The notes under the pieces are model-generated. The model was not told where the DNA came from. It saw only the letters and a program-made list of their open reading frames with translations, and did no database searches. Of a DNA stretch of 33,642 nt, positions 8,479 through 17,653 are shown piece after piece. The stretch comes from Gammaproteobacteria bacterium (GTDB lineage Bacteria; Pseudomonadota; Gammaproteobacteria; Acidiferrobacterales; Sulfurifustaceae), in NCBI GenBank assembly GCA_004298065.1, contig SCRL01000082.1:1-33642 (forward strand), given 5' to 3'. The stretch's first letter is position 1. Each line of letters opens with the position of its first letter. The translations under genes were made by a program, and so were the position numbers.

Positions 8479-9483
8479 ATGGAACTCGCAACCCGTATCA
8501 CCGCCGTAAGAACGAAACCGCCGCGTCGCATGGACACCACCGCCTCCACCCAACAGCTCATCCTGGCGAAAAAGGCTGCGCTCGCCGAGTCGGCCGAGAA
8601 ACCGCTCGGCCAGCTCGCGGCGCGCGCAGCGGAGATCTGGCCGAACGCCGATGCGCTCGACCAACTGTTGAGCAACGGCATCTCGACCATTCCCCACTGC
8701 CACCTGCTTTACGCCTGGGACGTGAACGGCATCGAGCTGTCATCCATGGTGCAACTGGACAAGGTTGACCCTTCGTGGCGCGGGCGTGACCTGTCGCAGC
8801 GGCCGTACCTGAAGAACCACCTTCCGTTCAAGGGCGTGATGTTGTCGTCGGTGTACTTGAGCGAGTACCTGCCGCGGCTGTGTGTCACGGCACTGCAGGC
8901 GGTCAGTCGCGATACGCAGCTGCTTGGTTTCATCGCCGCCGACTTCGCCGTGGATGACCTGCCGGCAGAGGCGCCGCTCGCGGCGCCGCCGACGCGCTGG
9001 CAGCAGTTCCGCGGCGATCCGGCGGTACGCGGGCAGCTGTTCCTGCAGACGCGCGTCACGAGCCTGCTCGATAAACACATCGACGCGGTGAACAACCTGA
9101 TGCTGCGGCTCATGCACCAGCACGGCGTGTTTCACACCAAGATTCACTACTCGAGCGGGCGGACATCGCTGTGGCTGCTGGACGACCCGTACAACTACCG
9201 GCTGCACGGGGTGGACGAGATCATCGACCCCGATATTTGCCTCGCCTACCCGCTGCGCGAGTACCCGGACGACGCCAAGGTGTCGCCGGCCGAAATCCGC
9301 AAGACGCTTGAGGAGTTCAAGGCGCTGCGCTTCGCCGACGAGACCGTCTACCTGCGCTCGGGCTCGCTCAACGTCATGAACGGCATGGTCGGGCTCACTT
9401 TCTCCTGCGACGGCTCGCACTACATGTCGGTGCAGGAGTTCCTCGAAAAAGACCTGGCGTTCTGGATCGGCACACGTGTCTAA
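8479..9483 (+). CDS. PDC sensor domain protein
   Basis: A 334-residue protein without signal peptide or membrane helices. Residues about 20-160 resemble a PDC/Cache-type fold: an N-terminal helix, then LLYAWDVNGIELSS, GRDLSQRPYLKNHLP, MLSSVYLSEYLPRLCVTALQAVSRDTQLLGFIAADF. The C-terminal half (TKIHYSSGRTSLWLLDDPYNYRLHG to LNVMNGMVGLTFSCDGSHYMSV) belongs to a family I recall from other gammaproteobacteria as PDC-sensor proteins, function unknown. PDC domains usually sense small ligands outside the cell, so a soluble copy without output domain is odd. I chose the ATG at 8479 since AAAGGA lies 9 bases upstream; the TTG at 8473 is too close. It is 85 bases after prmC; a TATAAA at 8441-8446 may be a -10 box. 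Confidence 0.7.
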   Translation: MELATRITAVRTKPPRRMDTTASTQQLILAKKAALAESAEKPLGQLAARAAEIWPNADALDQLLSNGISTIPHCHLLYAWDVNGIELSSMVQLDKVDPSWRGRDLSQRPYLKNHLPFKGVMLSSVYLSEYLPRLCVTALQAVSRDTQLLGFIAADFAVDDLPAEAPLAAPPTRWQQFRGDPAVRGQLFLQTRVTSLLDKHIDAVNNLMLRLMHQHGVFHTKIHYSSGRTSLWLLDDPYNYRLHGVDEIIDPDICLAYPLREYPDDAKVSPAEIRKTLEEFKALRFADETVYLRSGSLNVMNGMVGLTFSCDGSHYMSVQEFLEKDLAFWIGTRV

Positions 9484-9583
9484 AGAAAGGACTCTGTTTG
9501 ATTCTAAGTGGGTAAACCATATCTTTATGACAGGGCCCTCGACCCCAGTCGAACGGCCTTACGCCCGCCCTTAACGGCTACGT

Positions 9584-10033
9584 GCGGGTGGCTCCGCCCC
9601 TGCACCCTGGGTTACTTCTCTTTGCTCGTGGTCGCTCCTGCGCATCCCTGCGCCCGCGACATTCGTGCGTCCTGCACAGCACAAAGAGAAGTAACCAAGA
9701 GAAACACGTTTTACACCCATTTGGCCGTGCCGGGGTTTGCACACCAGCACGGAGCCTCCGTTTGCAGCGGCGCTGCTGTGCCGACGTAACGGCTCAGTAC
9801 GGCCTGATGGGTGTAGGCGTGCTTTCTTTCGTGACATTGATCCGCACCCTCCCTGGCGCGGACCCTGCTGGCGCACTGTCGTGCGTCCAATTCTGCTCCC
9901 GGCAGAATTGTCTTTGCACGAGCAAAGACAAATTCGACGGGATCGAATTTGAGCAGCCGCAGGCTGCCCGAAGGGCAACGTCCAGGGACGGACGTTGCAA
10001 AGGAACCCGCCCTGCGGGCGCGGGAGCCCGCTC
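9584..10033. repeat. composite palindromic element upstream of moeB
   Basis: The 594-base gap between the PDC gene and moeB holds no credible gene; short open frames across it are low-complexity products of the palindromes. It is a nested set of inverted repeats: a 15-bp stem (9610-9624 with 9682-9696), TACACCCAT at 9712-9720 with its complement at 9807-9815, and hairpins at 9842-9861, 9888-9910 (9-bp stem, loop TCCCG), 9910-9929 (8-bp, loop ACGA), 9929-9951 (9-bp, loop CGGGA), 9953-9967, 9966-9976 and 9975-9998 (9-bp, loop AGGGAC). The left end read in reverse matches the right end of the 14514-15030 element. Bases 9484-9583 show nothing else. Confidence 0.8.
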
Positions 10034-10077
10034 TTATACGTCGCCGGAGACGACACAAAACTCGTACAATCCCGCGC

Positions 10078-10824
10078 ATGGACGACAAACAACTCCTGCG
10101 CTATAGCCGCCACATCCTGCTCGCCCCGGTGGACATCGCCGGGCAGGAAAAGCTGCTGGCCTCGCGCGTGTTGATCATCGGCCTCGGCGGATTGGGTTCG
10201 CCGCTGGCGATGTACCTCGCCGCGAGCGGTGTCGGCCATCTCACGATCGTGGATCACGACAAGGTCGAGCTGACGAATTTGCAGCGCCAGATCGTCCACA
10301 CCACCGACACTATCGGCCAGGACAAGACCGCCTCGGCGGCAAAACAACTCCGGGCGCTCAACCCCGAAATTGCCGTCAATACCATCAACCGAAAGCTCGA
10401 CGACGCCGGCTTGCTCGAACAGGCGCGCGCGGTGGACGTGGTGGTGGATGCGAGCGACAACTTTGCCACGCGCTTTGCCGTGAACGCGGCGTGTGTCGCG
10501 GCTAAAAAGCCGCTGGTCTCGGGCGCCGTGGTGCGCTTCGAGGGCCAGGTGGCGGTGTTCCGTCCCGACCTTCCCGGCGGCCCCTGCTATCGCTGCCTGT
10601 ATGCCGAGTCGAACGAGCCGGAGGAGGCCTGCGCCGAGTTCGGCGTGCTCGCGCCCGCGGCCGGCATCATCGGCAGCATCCAGGCGGCGGAAACGCTCAA
10701 GCTCCTGCTCGGCATCGGCGAGCCGCTGACCGGTCGCTTGCTGTTGCTCGACGTACTTAATATGGAATGGCGCGAGGTGAAACTGCGCAAGGACCCCCAT
10801 TGTCCGGTATGCGGAAAAGCATGA
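10078..10824 (+). CDS. moeB: MoeB/ThiF-family adenylyltransferase
   Basis: E1-like enzyme that adenylates the C-terminal Gly-Gly of a sulfur-carrier protein (MoaD or ThiS type) for molybdopterin, thiamine or related sulfur transfer. The 248-residue product begins LLRYSRHILL, has the Rossmann ATP-binding motif VLIIGLGGLGSPLAMYLA near 30, DxDxVExxNLQRQ at VDHDKVELTNLQRQ, and VDASDNFATRFAVN. Two zinc-binding pairs are CYRC and CPVCG at the C-terminus; the ACAEFGVLAP segment corresponds to the crossover-loop cysteine region. No Shine-Dalgarno is seen; TACAAT at 10065-10070 could drive a near-leaderless message. Its stop overlaps the next ATG. MoaD- or ThiS-like partners are not in the window. Confidence 0.92.
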   Translation: MDDKQLLRYSRHILLAPVDIAGQEKLLASRVLIIGLGGLGSPLAMYLAASGVGHLTIVDHDKVELTNLQRQIVHTTDTIGQDKTASAAKQLRALNPEIAVNTINRKLDDAGLLEQARAVDVVVDASDNFATRFAVNAACVAAKKPLVSGAVVRFEGQVAVFRPDLPGGPCYRCLYAESNEPEEACAEFGVLAPAAGIIGSIQAAETLKLLLGIGEPLTGRLLLLDVLNMEWREVKLRKDPHCPVCGKA

Positions 10825-11228
10825 CCGAATTCGTCCGCGTCCCCCGCACCATCGTCAACCAGATCCTGCACCAGGCGCAGCACGACTCGGAGACCGAGAT
10901 CTGCGGCCTGATCTCGGGTAACGCGCAGGGCCTGAAACACTGTTACCCGGTGGCCAACGTCGCCGGCGACACCCACCGCCTGTTCGAAATGGATCCAAAG
11001 GGCCTGATCGACGCCCTGCGCGCCATGCGCGACAACGGCGAGGAGCTGAAAGCGATCTACCATTCCCACCCCGACGCGCCGGCGCAACCGTCGCTCGCGG
11101 ACATCCAGCAGCACGAGTACCCCGAGGTCCTGTACCTGATCGTTTCACTCGGCACCAAAGGGGTACTGGAGATGCGCGGCTTCCGCATCCGCGACCGCCG
11201 CATCGAGGACGTCGACATCGGCCTCTGA
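10821..11228 (+). CDS. JAMM/MPN-family (M67) metallopeptidase
   Basis: A 135-residue single-domain JAMM protein. The zinc site is complete: Glu26 in SETEICGL and H-x-H-x7-S-x2-D as His81, His83, Ser91, Asp94 in YHSHPDAPAQPSLAD. Bacterial M67 enzymes of this type trim or release small beta-grasp sulfur-carrier proteins, and are commonly encoded beside a ThiF/MoeB-like E1, as here. Its ATG overlaps the moeB stop (ATGA at 10821-10824), so the two are translationally coupled. An ATG four codons earlier is possible, but the overlap start is more typical. Substrate unknown from this sequence. Confidence 0.9.
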   Translation: MTEFVRVPRTIVNQILHQAQHDSETEICGLISGNAQGLKHCYPVANVAGDTHRLFEMDPKGLIDALRAMRDNGEELKAIYHSHPDAPAQPSLADIQQHEYPEVLYLIVSLGTKGVLEMRGFRIRDRRIEDVDIGL

Positions 11229-11283
11229 CGTCCATATCCGCGTCTATACTTGTTTTCTGTATCCATCCGCTAAGGGAGGCGGC

Positions 11284-11859
11284 ATGTCGGTCGGTCTATT
11301 CATTGTTCTTGCGCTGGTTGTGACACTCGCGCTGTACGTCGTGCTGATTTACAACAACCTCGTGCGCCTGAAGCACAACGTTTCGCAGGCGTGGTCCAAC
11401 ATCGACGTGCTGCTCAAGCAGCGCCACGACGAGCTGCCGAAGCTGGTCGAAACCTGCAAGCAGTACATGAAGCACGAGCGCGAGGTGCTGGAGAAGGTCA
11501 CCCAGGCACGCGCCGAGGTCGGCAAGGCGCGCGAGGCCGGCAACGTAGACGCGCTCGGCGTCGCCGAGACCCACCTGCGCGCCGGACTGATGTCGTTGTT
11601 CGCCGTCGCCGAGAACTACCCCGAGCTCAAGGCCAACGAGAATTTCCAGCACCTGCAGAACCGCATCTCCCAGCTCGAGGCCCAGATCGCCGACCGGCGC
11701 GAGTACTACAACGACACCGTCAACGCCAACAATGTGCGCATCGAGCAGTTCCCGGACGCCGTCATCGCGCAGTCGTTCGGCTTCGGCCCGCGCCACCTGC
11801 TCACCTTCGCCGAGGCCGAGCTGAAAGACGTCAACGTCGGGGACCTCTTCAAGTCCTGA
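11284..11859 (+). CDS. lemA: LemA family protein
   Basis: A 191-residue membrane-anchored helical protein. Residues 5-26 form one transmembrane helix (LFIVLALVVTLALYVVLIYNNL), followed by LKHNVSQAWSNIDVLLKQRHDELPKLVETCKQYM, the conserved LemA core, and long helices including the ALGVAETHLRAGLMSLFAVAENYPELKANENF segment. A strong GGGAGG lies 4 bases upstream of the ATG. LemA function is not firmly known; it is often paired with membrane proteins such as the GIDE-domain protein that follows 2 bases after its stop. The two are surely cotranscribed. Confidence 0.94.
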   Translation: MSVGLFIVLALVVTLALYVVLIYNNLVRLKHNVSQAWSNIDVLLKQRHDELPKLVETCKQYMKHEREVLEKVTQARAEVGKAREAGNVDALGVAETHLRAGLMSLFAVAENYPELKANENFQHLQNRISQLEAQIADRREYYNDTVNANNVRIEQFPDAVIAQSFGFGPRHLLTFAEAELKDVNVGDLFKS

Positions 11860-11861
11860 GC

Positions 11862-12845
11862 ATGCGCGAGCCGTCCCCCGCCTGGCTCGCCGGCCTTGCC
11901 CATGAAATCGCCAGCGCCGATCCGCTCTACGTCGGCGCGGGCATTGGCGTGGCTGCGCTTGGGTCCGCGTATTGCGGTTTCCGCGCGTGGTACGGTCTGC
12001 ACAAGGCCCGCACCATCGAGGACATTCCCACATCCAGGGCGCGCTCGGCACCGCAGGGCTATGTCGAGCTCGAAGGCGCGGGCAAGCTCATGGACGGCCC
12101 GCCGATTATTGCGCCACTGTCAGGGTTGCCGTGCGTGTGGTTCCGCTATCGCATCGAGGAGCAGGTCACCACCGAGCATCGCGGTCATACCCAGACCCGC
12201 TGGCAAACCATCGACCGGGGCGTGAGCACCGAGGTGTTCTGGCTCGAAGACGACACCGGCCGCATTGCCGTGGACCCCGAGGGCGCGGACGTGACGCCGA
12301 AACACAAGGACATATGGCTGTCGCGCTCGCTGAGCGGCGGCATCAACTATCCGGCCTACATCACGAGCTTTCTCGCCACCCATACCGGCCCGAATCCCTA
12401 TCGCTTCACCGAGGAGCGTATCAATCCTAACGAGCGGATTTACACGCTCGGGATGCTCAAGAACGTCGCGAGCTACACCAACCAGCCGACGGTGGATGAC
12501 GAGGTACGCGAGCTGCTACGGGTCTGGAAACAGGATCAGGCGGCACTCAAGGAACGCTTCGACCTGAACCAGGACGGCAATATCGACCAGCAGGAGTGGA
12601 TACTGGCGCGCGCCGCGGCGCGGCGCGAGGTGCTGAAAACCCGGCGCGAAACCCAGGCGCAGTTCACCGACGGCATCAACCTGCTGTCACGCACCGACGA
12701 CACCCGCCGGCCCTATATCCTCTCGGCCTACCCGCAGGCGCACTTGGTGCAGCGCTACCGCGTGACCGCGGCACTCTACGGGGCGGGATTCCTGCTGCTC
12801 GGGATCGTAGCCGTGTGGCTGTTCAATACATGCTTCGGGCTTTAG
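11862..12845 (+). CDS. GIDE-domain membrane protein with an EF-hand loop
   Basis: A 327-residue protein with a transmembrane helix near 22-45 (YVGAGIGVAALGSAYCGFRA) and a second at 300-325 (AALYGAGFLLLGIVAVWLF). Between them is a beta-rich GIDE-like domain: RSAPQGYVELEGAGKLM, PLSGLPCVWFRYRIEE, STEVFWLEDDTGRIAVDPEGA. GIDE is named for the middle domain of the mitochondrial E3 ligase MUL1, but this protein has only three cysteines and no RING finger. Residues 234-245 (D-L-N-Q-D-G-N-I-D-Q-Q-E) fit a canonical EF-hand calcium loop, with long helices on both sides. It follows lemA directly, a pairing known from other bacteria. Function unknown; envelope role inferred. Confidence 0.85.
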   Translation: MREPSPAWLAGLAHEIASADPLYVGAGIGVAALGSAYCGFRAWYGLHKARTIEDIPTSRARSAPQGYVELEGAGKLMDGPPIIAPLSGLPCVWFRYRIEEQVTTEHRGHTQTRWQTIDRGVSTEVFWLEDDTGRIAVDPEGADVTPKHKDIWLSRSLSGGINYPAYITSFLATHTGPNPYRFTEERINPNERIYTLGMLKNVASYTNQPTVDDEVRELLRVWKQDQAALKERFDLNQDGNIDQQEWILARAAARREVLKTRRETQAQFTDGINLLSRTDDTRRPYILSAYPQAHLVQRYRVTAALYGAGFLLLGIVAVWLFNTCFGL

Positions 12846-12854
12846 CGAAGTCCG

Positions 12855-13445
12855 TCAGCGCAGCAGGGCGATACTCGCCTTCAGTATTCCCCACTGCTTC
12901 TCCCAGCTGTCCACCGGCGTGTCGCGATAGTTGCTGCGCACGAAGCGTGCGATGCGGCCCTCGGTAAAGGCGAGCAGCAGGCCGGCGGTTTCGGGGATGG
13001 CGGCGCGCTGGGCGGCGTTGAGACTGGCCTCGCGCAGGATTTGTTTGAGCTGGGTTTCGATGCGCTCGTAAATCTGCGCCACGCGCTTGCGCAGGCGCTC
13101 TGCCTCGCCAGTGAGCGCATCGCCCGTGAGCAGCCGCGCCATGCCGGGGTTCTTGTCGGCGAAGCCGAGAATCAGAAAAAGAATGCTGCGCAACCGCGGC
13201 TCCATCGCCGGCTCTTCGGCGAGGATACGGTTGATGTGCGTGAACAGCGACTCCTCGATGAACTCGATGAGCGCTTCGAGCATCTTCGCCTTGCTGGGAA
13301 AGTGGCGGTACAGCGCCGCCTCGGACACGCCGACGGCCTTGGCGAGTTCGGCCGTGGTGATGCGCTCGCCGCTGCGCTCGGCGAGCATGCGCGCGAGCGT
13401 TTCGAGGATGACCTGGCGGCGCTCGCCGCGTTTGCCGCGTGGCAT
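12855..13445 (-). CDS. slmA: nucleoid occlusion factor SlmA (TetR family)
   Basis: SlmA binds chromosomal SBS sites and blocks FtsZ ring assembly over the nucleoid. The 196-residue product (198 in E. coli) has a TetR helix-turn-helix at about 27-50 (ITTAELAKAVGVSEAALYRHFPSKAKMLEAL) and the SlmA-specific C-terminal domain: INRILAEEPAMEPRLRSILFLILGFADKNPGMARLLTGDAL and GRIARFVRSNYRDTPVDSWEKQW. It follows argB by 8 bases on the same strand, so they share a transcript. It converges on the GIDE gene with 9 bases between stops and no terminator seen. Confidence 0.95.
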   Translation of the reverse strand: MPRGKRGERRQVILETLARMLAERSGERITTAELAKAVGVSEAALYRHFPSKAKMLEALIEFIEESLFTHINRILAEEPAMEPRLRSILFLILGFADKNPGMARLLTGDALTGEAERLRKRVAQIYERIETQLKQILREASLNAAQRAAIPETAGLLLAFTEGRIARFVRSNYRDTPVDSWEKQWGILKASIALLR

Positions 13446-13453
13446 GAGAATCG

Positions 13454-14377
<924 letters not shown>

Positions 14378-14513
14378 TTAATGGGCAAAAGTTAGCGCAT
14401 CTTTACTTCAAAGTCAGCGTCTATCGAGCTGCTTTTAGTTGTTGCTATGAAAATCGCAGGTCGCTCCCGGCCATGCCCAAATGGTCTTGTGCGCCCTCCG
14501 GGCGCGCATACTT

Positions 14514-15030
14514 GTGGGTGGCTGACCCACGGCAGGTTCCTTTTCTTTGCTTCGCCAAAGAAAAGGAACCAAAAGAAAGGCGACCCGGATGGCGCGACAC
14601 CTCCCCGCGCTGCGCGCCTTTGCCTTGCGGTCGTCCGACAGGACATCCCTGTCCTGGCGGCCGACGCGCGGGGTCCGTCCCCGCGCCCTTTCAGGCTTGC
14701 GGGCAAAGGCTTACTCGCTTGGGCGCGCCATACGGGGCCCAACGGCATCCGTGGTTTAAGTCTGTTGGTGTTGCTTAACTCCGTTGCCTTTTAGCCCCGT
14801 AGGCGAGCCGAACCCCGAGGACAGGCCGAAGTGGAGTCCGAAGGATCGCGAGAAGGAACTCGCGAGTGCGCATCCGGCGCAGGGAATGCGCCGTATGCGC
14901 ACCTCCTGAGGCCAACGAGGGGTGAGGGCTGCCGCGCTGTGTGCGGCCGAAGCCTTTCGGGGCAGAACGGTTTTGGTGACTTTTGCCAAGACAAAAGTCA
15001 CCCGGGGGTGCAGGGGGCGGAGCGCCCCGC
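14514..15030. repeat. composite palindromic element between argB and hsp20
   Basis: The 768-base gap from 14348 to 15115 has no credible gene; 14348-14513 shows nothing I can name. The element begins with a GTGGGT/ACCCAC hairpin, then a 15-bp stem (14535-14549 with 14556-14570, loop CTTCGC), hairpins at 14639-14656 (loop ATCCCT), 14666-14686 (8-bp, loop TCCGT), 14846-14865 (7-bp, loop AAGGAA), a two-tier hairpin 14866-14902 (outer 8-bp, inner 6-bp with loop GGGAA) and an 11-bp stem at 14975-15002. Its right end (15006-15030) nearly matches the complement of the left end of the 9584-10033 element, base for base over about 25 positions. Confidence 0.8.
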
Positions 15031-15064
15031 GCATTTATCTAAAAACGTCGCCAAAAGCGACACA

Positions 15065-15094
15065 AAATAAAAGGGCCGCTTTCACGGCCCTTTT
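15065..15094 (-). terminator. intrinsic terminator of hsp20
   Basis: A 10-bp stem AAAAGGGCCG/CGGCCCTTTT (15069-15078 with 15085-15094) with a 6-base loop, followed on the minus strand by a T-rich tail. It lies 22 bases after the hsp20 stop and is nearly symmetrical, so it may work from both sides. Confidence 0.88.
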
Positions 15095-15115
15095 GGTACG
15101 ACGTACTGCTGAAGG

Positions 15116-15574
15116 TTAGTGCACGTCCACCGAAATCTTCTTCGGCTTCATCTCTTCCGCCTTGGGCAGCGTCAGCTCCAGCACGCCGTCCTTGTAGTTC
15201 GCCTTGAGCTTGGCGCTGTCCACCTGCGTGCCCAGGCGCAGGCTGCGGACATAACGCCCGTAGCGGCGCTCCTGGCGCAGGAGGCGACCGTCTTCCTTCT
15301 CTTCCGTCTCGCTCTTGGACTCGGCGATGATGGTCAGCACGCCGTTCTCCAGCGTGACGTCGATGTCTTCCTTCTTTACGCCCGGCAGGTCCGTGCGCAC
15401 GATGTATTCATGCTCGCGCTCGCGGATGTCCATCGCCGGCACCAGCGCTTCGGCCTTCGCCTCTTCCACCCAGCCCAAGGGGCGGAAAAAACCCTCGACG
15501 ACGCGGTCGAGATCGTCGCCAAAGAAACCCCAGCGGGTCAGCGGACCCTCGGTACGACTTACCAGCCTGTTCAT
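15116..15574 (-). CDS. small heat shock protein, Hsp20/alpha-crystallin family
   Basis: A 152-residue ATP-independent holdase chaperone. The alpha-crystallin domain runs from about residue 45 (VPAMDIREREHEYIVRTDLPGVKKEDIDVTLENGVLTI) to GVLELTLPK near 138, the conserved strand, followed by a short charged tail with KKISVDVH rather than the usual I-x-I alone. I start at MNRLVSRTEG since GGAGGTGA lies 5 bases before that ATG; the longer frame upstream is the leader. A sigma-32 promoter at 15644-15672 and a leader hairpin precede it, and an intrinsic terminator follows, so it is a single-gene heat-shock unit. Confidence 0.95.
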   Translation of the reverse strand: MNRLVSRTEGPLTRWGFFGDDLDRVVEGFFRPLGWVEEAKAEALVPAMDIREREHEYIVRTDLPGVKKEDIDVTLENGVLTIIAESKSETEEKEDGRLLRQERRYGRYVRSLRLGTQVDSAKLKANYKDGVLELTLPKAEEMKPKKISVDVH

Positions 15575-15610
15575 GGATGTCACCTCCGTCAAATGGATAC
15601 AGTTTTGAAT

Positions 15611-15627
15611 GGCCTCCCGCGGAGGCC
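15611..15627 (-). promoter_or_regulatory. hairpin in the hsp20 leader, possible RNA thermometer part
   Basis: A perfect 7-bp hairpin (GGCCTCC/GGAGGCC, 3-base loop) lies in the roughly 62-base leader between the predicted sigma-32 start and the hsp20 ATG. Its CCTCC is complementary to the GGAGG of the ribosome binding site, allowing an alternative fold that would hide that site. Whether it responds to heat is not shown; no ROSE-type signature is seen. Confidence 0.4.
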
Positions 15628-15643
15628 TATACAAGCAGGTGTT

Positions 15644-15672
15644 TAAATGGGGCCGGCGGCGGTAATTTCAAG
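15644..15672 (-). promoter_or_regulatory. sigma-32 heat-shock promoter of hsp20
   Basis: On the minus strand CTTGAAA (15666-15672) and CCCCATTTA (15644-15652) are separated by 13 bases, a near-perfect match to the RpoH consensus. It lies in the spacer between the hslU stop and hsp20. Confidence 0.88.
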
Positions 15673-15694
15673 AGCCGCCGCTGCGACAGGCGAA

Positions 15695-17050
15695 CTAGAG
15701 GATGTAACGCGCCAAATCCTCATCACCGACCAGGCCGGCAAGGTGGCCGTCGACGTAAGCGGCATCGATGACGGTCTTCGCGCCGCTCGCGTCCGCGGAC
15801 TCGAACGACACAGTTTCGAGCAACCGCTCCATGACGGTGTGCAGCCGGCGCGCGCCGATGTTCTCGGTGCGCTCGTTCACCTGCCACGCCACCTCGGCGA
15901 TACGGCGCACGCCGTCCGGCGCGAATTCGAGCGTATGCCCTTCGGTTTCGAGCAGCGCGGAGTATTGCTTCGTGAGCGCGGCATCCGGCTCGGTCAGGAT
16001 GCGCACGAAATCCTCGGCCGTGAGCGCGTCCAGCTCGACGCGGATCGGCAGCCGCCCCTGCAACTCGGGAATGAGATCGGAGGGTCTGGCGAGATGGAAC
16101 GCGCCCGAGGCGATGAACAGGATATGGTCGGTCTTGACCATGCCGTATTTGGTCGAAACCGTGCAGCCCTCGATCAGCGGCAACAGGTCGCGCTGCACAC
16201 CCTCGCGCGAGACGTCCGGTCCCTGCGTTTGCGAGCGCCCCACGACCTTGTCGAGCTCGTCGAGGAACACGATGCCGTGCTGTTCGACGCGCGTCAGCGC
16301 CTTGGTCTTGATTTCGTCCTCGTTGACGAGGCGCGCGGCCTCCTCCTCGACCAGCAATTTCCTCGCCTCACGCACCTTGACCTTGCGCGGGCGCGCGCGG
16401 CGCCCGCCCATGTTCTGAAACAGCCCCTGGAGCTGCGCCGTCATCTCCTCCATGCCGGGCGGCGCGATGATCTCGACGCCGAGCGACGGCGAACTGACCT
16501 CAACCTCGATTTCCTGCTCGTCGAGTGCGCCCTCGCGCAGTTTCTTGCGGAAGCGCTGACGCGCGGCGCCGTCCTCGGTCGGGCGGCTCTGCTGGGCGCC
16601 GACGGCAAAACCCATCTCGCGCGCGGGCGGGATGAGTGTATCGAGGATGCGCTCCTCGGCCGCATCCTCGGCGCGCACGCGCACTTTCTCCATTTCTTCG
16701 CTGCGGGTCATCTTGATGGCGGCGTCCACCAGGTCGCGCACGATGGTGTCCACGTCGCGCCCCACATAGCCCACTTCGGTGAACTTGGTGGCCTCGACCT
16801 TGATGAACGGCGCCTGCGCGAGCTTCGCGAGCCGGCGCGCGATCTCGGTCTTGCCGACGCCGGTGGGGCCGATCATGAGGATGTTCTTGGGCGTGATTTC
16901 GGCGCGCAGCGACTCGTTCGTCACCTGCATCCGGCGCCAGCGGTTGCGTAGCGCGATGGCGACCGCGCGCTTGGCAGCGTTCTGGCCGACGATGTGCTTG
17001 TCCAGCTCCTGGACGATCTCGCGTGGGGTCATCGGGGTCATGTTGGACAT
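15695..17050 (-). CDS. hslU: ATP-dependent protease ATPase subunit HslU
   Basis: AAA+ unfoldase ring that feeds proteins to the HslV peptidase. The 451-residue product (443 in E. coli) opens with [17 protein letters not shown], has Walker A GPTGVGKT at 61-68, the GYVGRDVD pore motif near 99, an insertion I-domain (about 110-240), Walker [11 protein letters not shown] and the sensor-2 region [14 protein letters not shown]. The C-terminus LARYIL is the HslV-binding tail. Its ATG lies 4 bases after the hslV stop, so hslVU is one heat-shock operon. Confidence 0.98.
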   Translation of the reverse strand: MSNMTPMTPREIVQELDKHIVGQNAAKRAVAIALRNRWRRMQVTNESLRAEITPKNILMIGPTGVGKTEIARRLAKLAQAPFIKVEATKFTEVGYVGRDVDTIVRDLVDAAIKMTRSEEMEKVRVRAEDAAEERILDTLIPPAREMGFAVGAQQSRPTEDGAARQRFRKKLREGALDEQEIEVEVSSPSLGVEIIAPPGMEEMTAQLQGLFQNMGGRRARPRKVKVREARKLLVEEEAARLVNEDEIKTKALTRVEQHGIVFLDELDKVVGRSQTQGPDVSREGVQRDLLPLIEGCTVSTKYGMVKTDHILFIASGAFHLARPSDLIPELQGRLPIRVELDALTAEDFVRILTEPDAALTKQYSALLETEGHTLEFAPDGVRRIAEVAWQVNERTENIGARRLHTVMERLLETVSFESADASGAKTVIDAAYVDGHLAGLVGDEDLARYIL

Positions 17051-17054
17051 GGCG

Positions 17055-17594
17055 TTACCCCTTGAGCTCTTCGAGCGTCAGGCTGCGGTTGGTATAGATG
17101 CAAATGTCGGCGGCGATGTTCAGCGCGCGCTCGACGACGGTGCGCGCGTCCAATTCGGTGTTCTCCATGAGCGCGCGCGCCGCCGCCTGGGCATACGGCC
17201 CGCCCGAGCCGATGGCGATGAAACCGCCCTCGGGCTCGATCACGTCGCCGGTGCCGCTGATGACGAAGGTGGCGCCGCGGTCGGCGACCACGAGCAGCGC
17301 CTCGAGGCGGCGCAGCGTGCGGTCGCTGCGCCAGTCCTTGGCGAGCTCCACGGCTGCGCGTGTGAGGTTGCCCTGGTGCTTCTCGAGCTTGCCCTCGAAA
17401 CGCTCGAACAGGGTAAAGGCATCGGCGGTGCCGCCGGCGAAACCGGCAAGCACTTGGTCCTTATATAGCCGCCGGACCTTGCGGGCGTTGGCTTTCATGA
17501 CGGTATTGCCGAGCGTCACCTGGCCGTCGCCGCCGATGACGACGGCGCCGTTGCGGCGTACGGAAAGAATGGTGGTGCCGTGAAATTGTTCCAC
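17055..17594 (-). CDS. hslV: ATP-dependent protease peptidase subunit HslV
   Basis: Threonine peptidase of the proteasome-like HslUV complex. The 179-residue product starts with a short propeptide-like MEQFHG before [10 protein letters not shown]; Thr7 would be the catalytic N-terminal nucleophile after processing, as in other bacteria with this extended start (E. coli starts directly Met-Thr). [42 protein letters not shown] and [14 protein letters not shown] are all conserved. The start is GTG with AGGAG 6 bases upstream. A sigma-32-like promoter lies about 60 bases upstream. Confidence 0.97.
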   Translation of the reverse strand: MEQFHGTTILSVRRNGAVVIGGDGQVTLGNTVMKANARKVRRLYKDQVLAGFAGGTADAFTLFERFEGKLEKHQGNLTRAAVELAKDWRSDRTLRRLEALLVVADRGATFVISGTGDVIEPEGGFIAIGSGGPYAQAAARALMENTELDARTVVERALNIAADICIYTNRSLTLEELKG

Positions 17595-17653
17595 GTCGGG
17601 CTCCTGGGATATGCGCGAGCGAAGCAGTATCGGAATCGGTCGTGAGCTTAGAC

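Noticed and set aside
9508-10106. Several small frames in the gap before moeB
   Set aside because: They read through inverted repeats, lack ribosome sites and differ in frame between repeat copies.
11862-12845. Naming the GIDE protein an E3 ubiquitin ligase
   Set aside because: It has only three cysteines and no RING zinc pairs; only the GIDE domain is shared with the eukaryotic ligase.
14447-15119. Small frames on both strands in the gap between argB and hsp20
   Set aside because: They are products of the palindromic element, without ribosome sites or recognisable protein features.
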